Assembly (NCBI GenBank): GCA_910586295.1
Contig: CAJUGE010000051.1
Coordinates: 1-33,040, forward strand
Direction: 5' to 3'
DNA: 33,040 nt
From: an uncultured Bacilli bacterium
GTDB lineage: Bacteria > Bacillota_I > Bacilli_A > RF39 > UBA660
In this document: in pieces, positions 1-8,228 of the stretch
Layout of the letters: the number at the start of each line of letters is the position of its first letter
How positions within the stretch are numbered: position 1 is the first letter of the stretch
Notes under the pieces: generated by a model
What the model was told of the DNA's origin: nothing
Seen by the model: only the letters and a program-made list of their open reading frames with translations
Databases searched by the model: none
Made by a program: the position numbers and the translations under genes

Positions 1-75
1 GAATTATCAAGAAAAGAAGGAATAATAATGCTTCTGATATTCATAATTTACTATGGATACGTATTAGCAACTTAA
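1..75 (+). CDS. C-terminal end of a probable calcium/sodium antiporter (partial)
   Basis: Only the last 24 codons are in the window, in frame 1, ending at a TAA at 73-75. The peptide has a charged SRKEG turn followed by a hydrophobic run (IIMLLIFIIYYGYV). This matches the final transmembrane helix of CaCA-family (YrbG-like) antiporters, which usually follows an R-x-EG turn. The family call rests on this short match only; another polytopic membrane protein ending in a similar helix is possible. A hairpin terminator follows directly. Confidence 0.5.
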   Translation, partial: ELSRKEGIIMLLIFIIYYGYVLAT

Positions 76-91
76 TTATTAGGGAACTTTT

Positions 92-117
92 ATGTAACTT
101 TAGTGTTACATTTTTCT
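92..117 (+). terminator. Rho-independent terminator of the upstream gene
   Basis: ATGTAAC (92-98) pairs with GTTACAT (105-111) around a 6-base loop, and a T-rich tract follows. It separates the antiporter end from typA. Its T tract runs directly into the typA -35 box. Confidence 0.75.
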
Positions 118-145
118 TTACATAGTAAAAAACTAATGATATAAT
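117..145 (+). promoter_or_regulatory. SigA-type promoter of typA
   Basis: TTTACA at 117-122 and TATAAT at 140-145 are separated by 17 bases. The -10 box is perfect. The start codon lies 33 bases downstream, preceded by GAGGGTG as ribosome binding site. Confidence 0.8.
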
Positions 146-178
146 ACTTTAGGTTTTCAAAAAGAGGGTGAATTAACA

Positions 179-1987
179 ATGGAAATAAGAAACGTAGCAA
201 TAATCGCACACGTAGACCACGGAAAAACAACATTAGTAGACGAACTACTAAAACAGAGTGGAACATTTAGAGAAAATGAAACTCATGAAGACAGAGTAAT
301 GGACTCTAATGATATTGAAAGAGAAAGAGGAATAACAATTCTTGCCAAAACAACTGGAGTAATATATAAAGATTATAAAATTAACATAGTTGATACTCCA
401 GGACACGCAGACTTTGGTGGAGAAGTAGAAAGAATAATGCACATGGTAGATGGCGTAATCTTACTTGTAGATGCAAGAGAAGGAACAATGCCACAAACCA
501 GATTCGTACTAAAAAAAGCATTAGAAGCTAATCTTAAGCCAATAGTAGTAATAAATAAAGTCGACAGAGAAAATGTTAGAATCAATGAAGTAATAGATGA
601 CGTATTAGAATTATTTATTGATTTAGGAGCAAACGACGAGCAAATAGATTTTCCTATCATATATGCAAGCGGATTAAATGGAACATCAAGTTATGAAGAG
701 GACTTAAGTACACAAACTCACACAATGGATCCAATATTTGAAACAATTATAAAGTATGTACCTGCTCCAAAAGGAAATAAAGAAGAATCATTACAATTCC
801 AACCAGCACTTCTTGACTATAATGATTACGTAGGAAGAATTGGAATAGGAACTATATCTAGAGGTGTAGTTAAAGTCGGACAAATGGTATCATGCGTAAG
901 ACTAGATGGGACAATTAAGCAATTTAGAATACAAAAACTATTTGGATTTCAAGGAATAAAAAGACTAGAAATAGAAAGTGCTCATGCAGGAGAAATAATT
1001 GGAATATCTGGACTTCCAGACATCTCAGTAGGAGAAACTGTATGTGAGATTGGAAAAGAAGAAGCGCTACCAATATTAAAGATAGAAGAGCCAACTCTTC
1101 AAATGACATTTGGAGTAAACACCAGTCCTTTCGCTGGAAAAGAAGGAACATTACTAACAGCAAGAAAAATAGAAGAAAGACTAATGAAAGAGCTAGAAAG
1201 TGATGTGTCATTAAGAGTCGAGCAAAAAGATGCAGAATCTTGGACAGTATCAGGACGTGGAGAACTTCACCTATCTATACTAATAGAAAATATGAGAAGA
1301 GAAGGATTTGAACTACAAGTATCAAAACCAGAAGTAATAATAAAAGAAATAGATGGAGTAAAATATGAACCATACGAAGATGTATTAATAGAATGCCCTA
1401 CAGACACAGTCGGAGCAGTAATAGAGAGTCTAGCATCAAGAAATGGAAGCATGAAAAATATGACATCTCTTGAAACAAATACTAAATTAGAATATTCTGT
1501 CCCATCACGTGGATTAATAGGATTTGTAAATGAATTTTTAATACTAACAAAAGGCTATGGAATAATAAACCATACATTTAGTGAATATGGACCTCTAACA
1601 GCAAATAACATTGGAGAAAGAAAACTAGGTGTATTAGTCTCTATGGAAAATGGTAAATCTACTGCTTATGGACTAGGTGCACTAGAAGACAGAGGAGTAA
1701 TGTTTATAGAACCTGGCGTAGAAGTTTATGAAGGAATGATAGTAGGAGAAAACAACAGAGACAATGACCTAGCAGTAAACGTAACAAAAGCAAAACAATT
1801 AACAAACACAAGAAGTGCAAGTAAAGACCATACAGTTGTCCTAAAAAGACCAAGACAACTTACCCTAGAAATCGCACTAGATTATATAAACTCTACAGAA
1901 CTTGTAGAGGTGACACCACAAGGATTTAGACTTAGAAAGAAAACATTAAATACAGAGCTTAGAAAAAAAGAAGATGCTAGAAGATAA
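179..1987 (+). CDS. typA: Ribosome-associated GTPase TypA/BipA
   Basis: A translational GTPase of the EF-G/LepA family that binds 70S ribosomes and is linked to 50S assembly and growth under cold or stress. The 602-residue length is normal for TypA. Visible motifs are the P-loop AHVDHGKT (residues 10-17), switch I RGITI, G3 DTPGH and G4 NKVD. The beta-barrel domain II, the EF-G-like domains III and V and the TypA-specific C-terminal domain follow, ending in a lysine/arginine-rich tail typical of the family. The ATG is chosen because it sits 7 bases after GAGGGTG and the G1 region begins at the usual distance. It is a single-gene unit with its own promoter upstream and a hairpin downstream. 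No motif is missing. Confidence 0.97.
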   Translation: MEIRNVAIIAHVDHGKTTLVDELLKQSGTFRENETHEDRVMDSNDIERERGITILAKTTGVIYKDYKINIVDTPGHADFGGEVERIMHMVDGVILLVDAREGTMPQTRFVLKKALEANLKPIVVINKVDRENVRINEVIDDVLELFIDLGANDEQIDFPIIYASGLNGTSSYEEDLSTQTHTMDPIFETIIKYVPAPKGNKEESLQFQPALLDYNDYVGRIGIGTISRGVVKVGQMVSCVRLDGTIKQFRIQKLFGFQGIKRLEIESAHAGEIIGISGLPDISVGETVCEIGKEEALPILKIEEPTLQMTFGVNTSPFAGKEGTLLTARKIEERLMKELESDVSLRVEQKDAESWTVSGRGELHLSILIENMRREGFELQVSKPEVIIKEIDGVKYEPYEDVLIECPTDTVGAVIESLASRNGSMKNMTSLETNTKLEYSVPSRGLIGFVNEFLILTKGYGIINHTFSEYGPLTANNIGERKLGVLVSMENGKSTAYGLGALEDRGVMFIEPGVEVYEGMIVGENNRDNDLAVNVTKAKQLTNTRSASKDHTVVLKRPRQLTLEIALDYINSTELVEVTPQGFRLRKKTLNTELRKKEDARR

Positions 1988-1995
1988 TTTCTACT

Positions 1996-2039
1996 AAGGG
2001 AATGTTTGAAATAATAATTTAATTTCGGGCATTCCTTTT
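1996..2039 (+). terminator. Terminator after typA
   Basis: AAGGGAATG (1996-2004) pairs with CATTCCTTT (2030-2038) with one G-U pair. The stem can continue inward through GAAAT/ATTTC. The T tract is short (TTTT), so efficiency is uncertain. Confidence 0.6.
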
Positions 2040-2080
2040 GAATTTCAAATTTTCCTAATAGAATTAGAAAGGAATAAAAT

Positions 2081-2689
2081 ATGAAAACTAATTACAATAT
2101 AGAATTAGAAAAAATTATGAAAGATAATCTTGAAAAAAAATTAAGACCAACTTTACTACTTCATACTTGTTGTGCACCTTGTTCTTCAAGTGTTATAGAA
2201 AGATTATATGAATATTTTGATATAACAGTATTTTACTATAACCCTAATATCGAACCATACGAAGAATATATAAAAAGAAAAGAAGAGCAAAAAAGATTCT
2301 TGAGTGAACTGAACAAAAATATAAAATTTATGGACTGTGATTATGAAAACGAAGAATTTAAACGTATTTCCAAAGGCTTAGAAGATTTACCAGAAGGAGG
2401 ACACCGTTGTCATGAATGCTATAAACTTAGACTACTAAAAACCGCACAAAAAGCAAAAGAACAAAGCTTTAATTATTTTGGAACTACTCTTACAGTAAGT
2501 CCTTATAAAAACAGTCAAATATTAAATGCTTTAGGACATGAAATCAGTGAAAAATTAAATATAAAATATCTTTATTCAGATTTTAAGAAAAAAGAAGGTT
2601 ATAAACGTTCTATAGAATTATCAAAAGAATATAATTTATATAGACAAGACTACTGTGGATGCTCTTATTCTAAAGAATACATAAAATAA
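2081..2689 (+). CDS. queH: Epoxyqueuosine reductase QueH
   Basis: Catalyses the last step of queuosine synthesis, reducing epoxyqueuosine to queuosine in the anticodon of GUN tRNAs. QueH (formerly DUF208) is the non-orthologous alternative to the cobalamin-dependent QueG. The 202 residues show the family cysteines: HTCCAPC (C30, C31, C34), the HRCHEC block (C110, C113) and YCGC near the end (C192, C194). These are the ligands of its [4Fe-4S] cluster and the redox-active cysteines. The conserved YYNPNIEP and RQDYCGCSYS blocks are also intact. AGAAAGGA precedes the ATG. No other queuosine gene is in the window, so the cell may salvage a precursor; that is an inference. Confidence 0.95.
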   Translation: MKTNYNIELEKIMKDNLEKKLRPTLLLHTCCAPCSSSVIERLYEYFDITVFYYNPNIEPYEEYIKRKEEQKRFLSELNKNIKFMDCDYENEEFKRISKGLEDLPEGGHRCHECYKLRLLKTAQKAKEQSFNYFGTTLTVSPYKNSQILNALGHEISEKLNIKYLYSDFKKKEGYKRSIELSKEYNLYRQDYCGCSYSKEYIK

Positions 2690-2720
2690 TGTAAAAATAA
2701 AGTAACATTCACAAAATACC

Positions 2721-2749
2721 TTGTATAAAATAAAAATATCTATTATAAT
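2721..2749 (+). promoter_or_regulatory. Promoter of the SipW-like peptidase gene
   Basis: TTGTAT at 2721-2726 and TATAAT at 2744-2749 with a 17-base spacer, ending 21 bases before the chosen ATG. Confidence 0.7.
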
Positions 2750-2770
2750 AAATTACAGTAGGTGAATACA

Positions 2771-3826
2771 ATGAAGAATACTAAAGGGTACAAAATCTAT
2801 AATTTTATCATGAAAATAATATCATGGTGTGTAATGTCAATTCTAGTTGTAACAGGAGGTTTATTATTAACAATAGTTGTATTAAATAAAATAGCCGATG
2901 CCAAAGGAGAATTATCACCAATGGGACTATACACTATAATAAGCCCAAGTATGACACCAGATATAGATGTATATGATGTAGTATTCGTTGTTAGAAAAGA
3001 TCCAAATGATATAGAAATAGGAGATATAGTTTCTTACTATAGTACTATTTCTACAATAGGAGACATACCAGTAACACACAGAGTAGTAGAAAAGTTCAAC
3101 ACTAATACAGGTGTAAGTTTCAGAACAAAAGGAGACGCTAACCAAGTAGTTGACAATGAAATTGTAATGGGTGAAAGGGTTATTGGAACTGTAAGATTCG
3201 TAATACCATTTTTAGGAAGAATACAATTTTTCTTAGCAAGTAAAGGTGGATGGTTTATAGCTATATTGATACCAGCTTTAGCAATAATAGCATACGACAT
3301 AGTAAAACTTATAAAACTATTATCAGTTAAAAATAAAATGAAACAAGTTTCAAATGAAAACATTACTATAAAAAAAGAGAAAAATCTTTATCAAGAAAAA
3401 CCATCACGAAAAGAAAAATTGAATGATAATTACAAGAAAACAGACAACTACACAAATAGAAAGTTAAATAACAATTATGAATATGATGATGAGCTTAATC
3501 GAAGTAAAATAAAAAGAAATAGAGAATCTAAATATGATTATGATAAATATTCATTTGAAAAAGATGAATCAAACTTAATTTATAATAATCAACCAGAATA
3601 TGAAAACTTGAAAGATGAATACGATGATTATTATGAAAGAAAAAATAGTTTATCAAAATCTAAATATGAATATAACAAAAAAATTGGAAAAAACAAAAAG
3701 AGAGAAACAAACTACGAGGAAGAATTAAATCGACTAATAGATAAACTTAACGAACAGGATGAAAGAGAAAACTATTCAAAAAGAAGAAATGATTACTATG
3801 CTCAAAAAAGGTCTTCAAGAAAATGA
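2771..3826 (+). CDS. sipW: SipW-like (ER-type) signal peptidase I with a long charged tail
   Basis: Membrane serine protease that removes signal peptides. The catalytic block is SPSM with nucleophile Ser60. The partner is His103 in VTHRV instead of the usual bacterial lysine, which defines the SipW/ER-type class that in Bacillus matures TasA and TapA. Transmembrane segments are at about 12-40 and 158-184. Residues 185-351 form a hydrophilic tail rich in Lys, Arg, Asp, Glu, Asn and Tyr with no recognisable domain, far longer than in Bacillus SipW (190 residues in total). An in-frame GTG nine bases upstream lies inside the AGGTGA ribosome binding site, so ATG 2771 is preferred. A TasA/camelysin-like gene lies two genes downstream and is the likely substrate. 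Confidence 0.88.
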   Translation: MKNTKGYKIYNFIMKIISWCVMSILVVTGGLLLTIVVLNKIADAKGELSPMGLYTIISPSMTPDIDVYDVVFVVRKDPNDIEIGDIVSYYSTISTIGDIPVTHRVVEKFNTNTGVSFRTKGDANQVVDNEIVMGERVIGTVRFVIPFLGRIQFFLASKGGWFIAILIPALAIIAYDIVKLIKLLSVKNKMKQVSNENITIKKEKNLYQEKPSRKEKLNDNYKKTDNYTNRKLNNNYEYDDELNRSKIKRNRESKYDYDKYSFEKDESNLIYNNQPEYENLKDEYDDYYERKNSLSKSKYEYNKKIGKNKKRETNYEEELNRLIDKLNEQDERENYSKRRNDYYAQKRSSRK

Positions 3827-3836
3827 AGACTTTTTT
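3804..3836 (+). terminator. Terminator overlapping the end of the peptidase gene
   Basis: GTCTTC (3811-3816) pairs with GAAGAC (3825-3830), flanked by an A run and followed by TTTTTT. The TGA stop at 3824-3826 sits at the start of the 3' arm. Confidence 0.85.
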
Positions 3837-3839
3837 CTA

Positions 3840-3868
3840 TTGATTTATAAAAAGAAAGTTGTTATAAT
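3840..3868 (+). promoter_or_regulatory. Promoter of the anchored unknown protein gene
   Basis: TTGATT at 3840-3845 and TATAAT at 3863-3868, spacer 17. It starts directly after the preceding terminator. Confidence 0.7.
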
Positions 3869-3894
3869 AACTCTCAATTATCGAGGGGATGCAT

Positions 3895-4362
3895 ATGGTT
3901 GCAATAAACAAAAGAATTATTGAAATATCTAGAGAAATTATATATTTAATATTAATGATTATACTTTCTTATCTTATTTGGAATAGCTTTGAAATAAAAG
4001 AAAGCAAACAAATAGCATTCATTTACAATCAAAATCGTCAAAATTTAAGTTTTTCTAAAAGTGAAAGAAGTTTAGATGAAGAAAATAAAACTTTTATAAA
4101 AATTGAAAATGAAAACAATATAACACAAAAATATGATGTATTATTAAGCGTAAATTTTAAAGAACAAACAAAATTAAAAGACGGATTAGTAACTATAAGC
4201 ACAAAAGAAATATCATTAAATGATATAGAAAATAATACTGACAAAGCTTATATTAATTATAAAATAATTTCTGATAGTATTAACTATGGAGAAATAAAGT
4301 CATATTTTGTTTCTTTAAATACTCCAGTAGAATATGACCTTAAAATAAAGGAAATCAAATAA
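3895..4362 (+). CDS. Membrane-anchored extracellular protein of unknown function in the SipW/TasA cluster
   Basis: I do not recognise the family. The 155 residues have one N-terminal hydrophobic segment (about residues 11-28) followed by a soluble region of about 125 residues with alternating hydrophobic residues, suggesting a single beta-sandwich domain outside the cell. There is no lipobox and no cysteine pattern. ATG 3895 is chosen over the in-frame ATG at 3889 because GAGGGG ends at 3888, leaving six bases of spacing. It lies between the SipW-like peptidase and the TasA-like gene, with its own promoter. A TapA-like accessory or assembly role would fit the position but nothing in the sequence proves it. 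Confidence 0.7.
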   Translation: MVAINKRIIEISREIIYLILMIILSYLIWNSFEIKESKQIAFIYNQNRQNLSFSKSERSLDEENKTFIKIENENNITQKYDVLLSVNFKEQTKLKDGLVTISTKEISLNDIENNTDKAYINYKIISDSINYGEIKSYFVSLNTPVEYDLKIKEIK

Positions 4363-4411
4363 GAATAAAATGTAAAATATATATAAGAAAAATGTTTTTG
4401 CGCCTAAGTAC

Positions 4412-4440
4412 TTGATAAAACTACAAAAATGGTATAAAAT
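4412..4440 (+). promoter_or_regulatory. Probable promoter of the TasA-like gene
   Basis: TTGATA at 4412-4417 and TAAAAT at 4435-4440, spacer 17. An overlapping TATAAA at 4433 would give a spacer of 15. Confidence 0.5.
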
Positions 4441-4474
4441 TATAAATGAAAGATAGGAATCATGGTGAATTGTT

Positions 4475-5158
4475 ATGGGATTAGAAAAAATGATTAAACG
4501 TGAGATAAGCATTACGATTGCAACAGTTTTACTTGTTACAACTGTATTCCTTATGTTCTCTTATGCAATATTTAAAGTTGATGTAAGTGGAGACACAAAT
4601 GTTATAACATTTGGTGATGTAGCGATGTCGTTTTGTAAAGATTCAACATGTGCAGAAACTATACCAAATATAGGAAACGTTATAGGAACAACAACTGACG
4701 AAAATGGCATAACAAAATATGTGCCAATTTATCCATCTGAAAAAAGTGAAGAAGAAGAATGGACGACTGAAGATTATGCAAAACTTTCTCCTTATATTTT
4801 TACACTAACAAATGATGGAACACTAGGTTTATATGTAACAATATTTTTAAATAGAGATACTACCCCTGGATTAAGTTACACAGTAGACGATGTAATATAC
4901 AAAGATCCAGTAGATGACGACCAAATTATGATAGCAATAGGTGAACAAGGTAATCTTCCTACAAAAATGCTATACTCTGATACTAAGGTAGACACAACTG
5001 GAGGACAAATAATCGCTACAAAGGTTGAATTAAAGCCAGGAGAAACTAAAGTTATGTATCTTTATGCTTGGCTAAAATCAGATGCAGAAAATGCTGCACA
5101 AGGTAAATACTTTGTATCACAAATAAGTGCAAGAGGAGAATTTATTCCAGAAGATTAG
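4475..5158 (+). CDS. TasA/camelysin-like secreted protein
   Basis: Secreted structural protein of the TasA/CalY type, usually processed by SipW-class peptidases and, in Bacillus, polymerised into biofilm fibres. The 227 residues begin with a long signal segment (about 11-32) ending in the TVFLMFSYAIF pattern typical of SipW substrates. A FGDVAMSF strand then opens the mature domain, as in TasA. The middle has the paired-strand features of the fold (YIFTLTNDGTLGLYVTIFL, then KPGETKVMYLYAWL). Two cysteines (FCKDSTC) sit near the mature N-terminus. GGTGAA precedes the ATG by six bases. Its peptidase is two genes upstream. Whether it forms fibres in this organism is unknown. Confidence 0.75.
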   Translation: MGLEKMIKREISITIATVLLVTTVFLMFSYAIFKVDVSGDTNVITFGDVAMSFCKDSTCAETIPNIGNVIGTTTDENGITKYVPIYPSEKSEEEEWTTEDYAKLSPYIFTLTNDGTLGLYVTIFLNRDTTPGLSYTVDDVIYKDPVDDDQIMIAIGEQGNLPTKMLYSDTKVDTTGGQIIATKVELKPGETKVMYLYAWLKSDAENAAQGKYFVSQISARGEFIPED

Positions 5159-5165
5159 TAAATGT

Positions 5166-5195
5166 AAAAGCACTCTCCTAAAAAGAATGCTTTTT
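5166..5195 (+). terminator. Terminator after the TasA-like gene
   Basis: AAAAGCA (5166-5172) pairs with TGCTTTT (5188-5194), with a mismatch and then TCT/AGA extending the stem. A T run ends it. Confidence 0.75.
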
Positions 5196-5248
5196 CTTAT
5201 AAGATAAACAATAAAATTAAAGAAATTAATGAAAAGGAAAAATAAAAA

Positions 5249-6055
5249 ATGAAGAAAACGCACTGCTTAAAAATTTTGAAAAATTATGTACCTTTATTAA
5301 TAATTATTTTACTTATTATTTCTAATACTTACTTCATTATTAAAAGTAGTAACAATAATAACAAGATAATTAATATTCCTAATATTAAAACTAACAATTT
5401 TTTTAATTTAACATATCGACCAAAAATTTATTATACAAAAAATGATAGAAACATATACACTGTTATATCAAATAAAAATAAGCTATATGGCAGATTAATA
5501 CAATTAAAAGGTAAAGAGCTATTAGAATATGAAGACGATGTTTTTGAACTTTTAGATAACTATAAAAACGAAATAGAATTAGTAAAAGTTTTTGATAATG
5601 GAAGTGAATTATATCAGTCTTCTAAAATGCAAATACTATATTGCAATAATGAGGACAACAACGATATATACTTTTATTACGAAGATATAAAGGACAAAAA
5701 TAATCTATGTATTTCAAATGAAAATGAGACTTTCATACAGACTTATAAAATATTAAATATAGTGGAAGGAAGCAAGCTAAACTATTTGAAAAATTATATA
5801 TTTGTAACTTTAATGAAAGAAGGAGAAGAGCCAGTATACACAGCTTGTATAAATAGCGATTTATACCCAGATTTAGCAGTAGGAAAAACATATGAATTTA
5901 CATTTAGATACACTAATACAAAAATAGAATTAGATTTAGACTACTATTCCAGTCCAAGTCTTGAATCTATATTTAAAAATACAAACTTACTAAAAATAGA
6001 AGAAAGTAATAAACCTATTGAAGAACAGTTAAACACTGCTATTAGAGACATATAG
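5249..6055 (+). CDS. Membrane-anchored protein of unknown function
   Basis: Family not recognised. The 268 residues begin with a basic stretch and a single transmembrane anchor (about 13-32), then an Asn-rich linker. An extracellular part of about 220 residues follows with several cysteines (LYCNN, LCISN, YTACIN) and a C-terminal acidic region. There is no lipobox or catalytic motif that I can see. AAGGAAAA at 5233-5240 is the ribosome binding site. It is the last plus-strand gene before a convergent importer operon and shares a bidirectional terminator with it. Position suggests it belongs with the SipW/TasA surface cluster. Confidence 0.7.
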   Translation: MKKTHCLKILKNYVPLLIIILLIISNTYFIIKSSNNNNKIINIPNIKTNNFFNLTYRPKIYYTKNDRNIYTVISNKNKLYGRLIQLKGKELLEYEDDVFELLDNYKNEIELVKVFDNGSELYQSSKMQILYCNNEDNNDIYFYYEDIKDKNNLCISNENETFIQTYKILNIVEGSKLNYLKNYIFVTLMKEGEEPVYTACINSDLYPDLAVGKTYEFTFRYTNTKIELDLDYYSSPSLESIFKNTNLLKIEESNKPIEEQLNTAIRDI

Positions 6056-6063
6056 TAATGATA

Positions 6064-6097
6064 AAAAACATTTAGAGCTAACAATCTAAATGTTTTT
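6064..6097. terminator. Bidirectional terminator between convergent units
   Basis: A 13-base stem (6064-6076 with 6085-6097) around an 8-base loop. It has an A run on the left and a T run on the right, so it can stop transcription from both sides. The permease stop codon (6078-6080, minus strand) lies in the loop. Confidence 0.88.
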
Positions 6098-6860
6098 CTA
6101 TACTTGAAATAATCGAATAAAGTAAAATTGACATAACTAAAAGAATAACGATACCACTCATAACCAAGTCTAAATTAAATACCTGACTTCCATATAATAT
6201 TAAGTAACCGATACCTGCTTTACTTGTTAAAAACTCTCCCATCACAATCCCAATAAGGCAAAGACCAACATTAATCTTACAAGCATTAACTATTAACTTA
6301 TAATTACTTGGAATAACTGCATATCTTAAAATTTCCCATTCATTTGCGCCAAAGGTTTTAAGAATCTTAATTCTACTCTTATTAGTATTCTTAAGTCCTA
6401 CAGAAATAGATTGAATACTCACTATGATAGATATAAGAATTGCCATAACGATTATACTTCTCTTATTTGCGCCTATCCAAATTATTAATATTGGTCCTAA
6501 AGCAACTTTAGGCAAACTATTAAGTATTGTCAAATAAGGATCAACTATTCTAGATAAAGTTTCGCTTCTATAAAGTAATATTGAAACAAAGACACTAACT
6601 ATTCCAGTGATAAAGAAAGCAATCAAAGTTTCGCTTAAAGTAACCCAAATATGCTCAAGTAAATTTCCTTCTTTAAAAAGATTTATTATAGTAAGAAATA
6701 TTTTGCTAGGTTCACTTGTAATAAAAGTATCAATTAACCCAAGTCTTGCGAGCAATTCCCAAACACCAAGAATAAAAACTGCCAAGAATATTTGAACAAA
6801 TTTAATAAATACCTGCTTATGCCTATATTTCTTTAAAAATAACTCTTGTCTTTTAGACAT
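6078..6860 (-). CDS. ABC importer permease (SsuC/TauC/ThiX type)
   Basis: Inner component of an ABC uptake system for small molecules such as sulfonates, thiamine precursors or aromatic compounds. The 260-residue length and about six hydrophobic segments fit the BPD_transp_1 family. The cytoplasmic EAA loop, which docks on the ATPase, is visible as KTFGANEWEILRYAVIPSN. The ATG at 6860 overlaps the ATPase stop (TGATG), indicating translational coupling; a GTG three bases upstream is less likely. It is the last gene of the operon. The substrate cannot be told from this protein. The operon's binding protein gene is interrupted by the element at 8149-11661, so transcription of this gene may be reduced. 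Confidence 0.9.
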   Translation of the reverse strand: MSKRQELFLKKYRHKQVFIKFVQIFLAVFILGVWELLARLGLIDTFITSEPSKIFLTIINLFKEGNLLEHIWVTLSETLIAFFITGIVSVFVSILLYRSETLSRIVDPYLTILNSLPKVALGPILIIWIGANKRSIIVMAILISIIVSIQSISVGLKNTNKSRIKILKTFGANEWEILRYAVIPSNYKLIVNACKINVGLCLIGIVMGEFLTSKAGIGYLILYGSQVFNLDLVMSGIVILLVMSILLYSIISSIEKHLDC

Positions 6861-7603
6861 CACTCATCAATATCCTTCCATAACTTATCATAATATTCTT
6901 GAAACTCTGGAGCCTTTCTATTATTAATGGGAGTAGACTTATTAGACAAATTAATCTCATAAATATTCTTAACTTTACTAGGACGCTTACTTAAAACTAG
7001 AACTCTATCCGATACACTAATAGCCTCTGAAATATTATGAGTTACCATAATAACAGTAATTTTCTCTTCCTTGACTATCCTATAAATATCATCACTTACC
7101 TTAAGTCTAGTTTGATAATCTAATGCTGAAAAAGGCTCATCTAGAAAAATTAAATCTGGCTTTGTAGCAATAGTCCTAATAAGCGCTACTCTTTGCTTCA
7201 TACCTCCACTTAAATTATTTATTTTAGTATTCATAAAATCTTTTAACCCATATTTAGCAAGTAAATGCTTAACATAATCTATATTTTCTTTCGTACATTT
7301 CTTCTGAATTTTAAGACCAATTAAAGTATTTTCAAGTACACTTAGCCAAGGAAATAAAGCATCTTCTTGAAGCATATAACTATGGTTAACATTATCTTTA
7401 AACGTATAAGTCCCCTCATAATCATTATCAAGCCCAGATAATATATTCAAAATAGTTGACTTTCCACATCCGCTAGAACCAATTATTGATAAAAACTCTC
7501 CCTTATAAACATCAAAACTTAAACCATCTATTGCTATAACTTCTCCACTCTTGCTATTATAACTTTTAAAAATATTATTTACCGATAAAATCTTATTTTT
7601 CAT
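6860..7603 (-). CDS. ABC importer ATPase (SsuB/TauB/ThiZ type)
   Basis: Energises the neighbouring permease. The 247 residues carry Walker A GSSGCGKST (42-50), a Q-loop glutamine in YMLQED, signature LSGGMKQR (131-138), Walker B LIFLDEP with Glu156, and the H-loop VTHN (His189). All catalytic residues are present. ATG 7603 is chosen over a TTG 18 bases upstream because it gives the usual MKNK start and an 11-base overlap with the end of the binding protein gene. Stop and permease start share the TGATG sequence. Loss of an intact binding protein probably leaves the transporter idle unless the inserted element excises. Confidence 0.93.
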   Translation of the reverse strand: MKNKILSVNNIFKSYNSKSGEVIAIDGLSFDVYKGEFLSIIGSSGCGKSTILNILSGLDNDYEGTYTFKDNVNHSYMLQEDALFPWLSVLENTLIGLKIQKKCTKENIDYVKHLLAKYGLKDFMNTKINNLSGGMKQRVALIRTIATKPDLIFLDEPFSALDYQTRLKVSDDIYRIVKEEKITVIMVTHNISEAISVSDRVLVLSKRPSKVKNIYEINLSNKSTPINNRKAPEFQEYYDKLWKDIDE

Positions 7604-8151
7604 TAAATGAATTATCAACAATCAAATCAAAGTCTATTCTTTTATCCAAGGCATCATTATATTCCATTAAATCAAGTAAATTATTATAAGCATCCTCACT
7701 TATATAAGTATTCTCCCACCAAGAATCTGCACTTTTATATCTATCTACAACTTTGACTAAATCTTCGATACTAGTATCAGGGAACTCACTCTTTATCACT
7801 TGAGCAATCTCACTAGAAGAATGTTCTTTAATATATTTTAACCCCTCATTAATTGCTTTAGTAAATTTTTCTATAGTTTCACTATTCTTTTCTAAATAAC
7901 TTTTCTTAGTATGAAAAACTGTATAAGGAACTTCACCACTCATAAGTCCTAAAGAAGCTAATACACATCCCTTGCCCTCTTTTTCTAGACTCAAAGCAGT
8001 AGGCTCGAATAAATTAACAAAGTCTCCTTGCCCTCCAATATAAGCACCACTTAAAGAAGCAAAATCAACAGAATTATCTACTATAACATCCTTGTCAGTC
8101 AAACCATTCTTATATAAAGCATAATTAAACACCATCGCAGGCATACCACCA
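7593..8151 (-). pseudogene. C-terminal part of the importer's substrate-binding protein, split by an integrated element
   Basis: The downstream half of an NMT1/SsuA-type periplasmic-fold binding protein. It begins in frame with R-C-GGMPAMVFNYAL, the conserved GxxGG(M/L)P ligand-loop region, and runs to the natural stop at 7593. It has no ribosome binding site or signal peptide, so the ATG at 8142-8144 is an internal Met and not a start. The matching N-terminal half lies at 11662-12101. Joining the two at the shared TGG gives GRTGGMPAMVF with no frame change. The interruption therefore looks like clean site-specific integration and not decay; no other lesion is visible in either half. Confidence 0.9.
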
Positions 8152-8170
8152 CATCTTACACAAAACTTAT
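8141..8170 (+). other. Left attachment junction of the element
   Basis: Host SBP sequence up to CCA 8149-8151, then element sequence with CATCTTAC and the arm ACAAAACTTAT at 8160-8170. The arm begins nine bases from the central CC. Confidence 0.8.
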
Positions 8171-8199
8171 AACAAACACTATGCTATTTAAATAGTAAA

Positions 8200-8223
8200 T
8201 GGTATAATAAACATAAGGGAGGT
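8200..8223 (+). promoter_or_regulatory. Extended -10 promoter and strong RBS of the cargo genes
   Basis: TG-G-TATAAT (8200-8208) is an extended -10 element with no good -35 box. AAGGGAGGT at 8215-8223 is a near-perfect ribosome binding site five bases before the ATG. The promoter lies within 60 bases of the left end, inside the element, so expression does not depend on the insertion site. Confidence 0.7.
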
Positions 8224-8228
8224 AAATT

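Noticed and set aside
373..1211. Antisense ORFs of about 95 codons over typA
   Set aside because: They mirror the A/T-rich codons of a certain gene, have no ribosome binding sites and look hydrophobic only because of poly-T antisense composition.
8142..8144. ATG 8142-8144 as the start of an independent minus-strand gene
   Set aside because: It is the internal Met of GGMP in the split binding protein. There is no RBS, and the frame continues upstream to the element junction.
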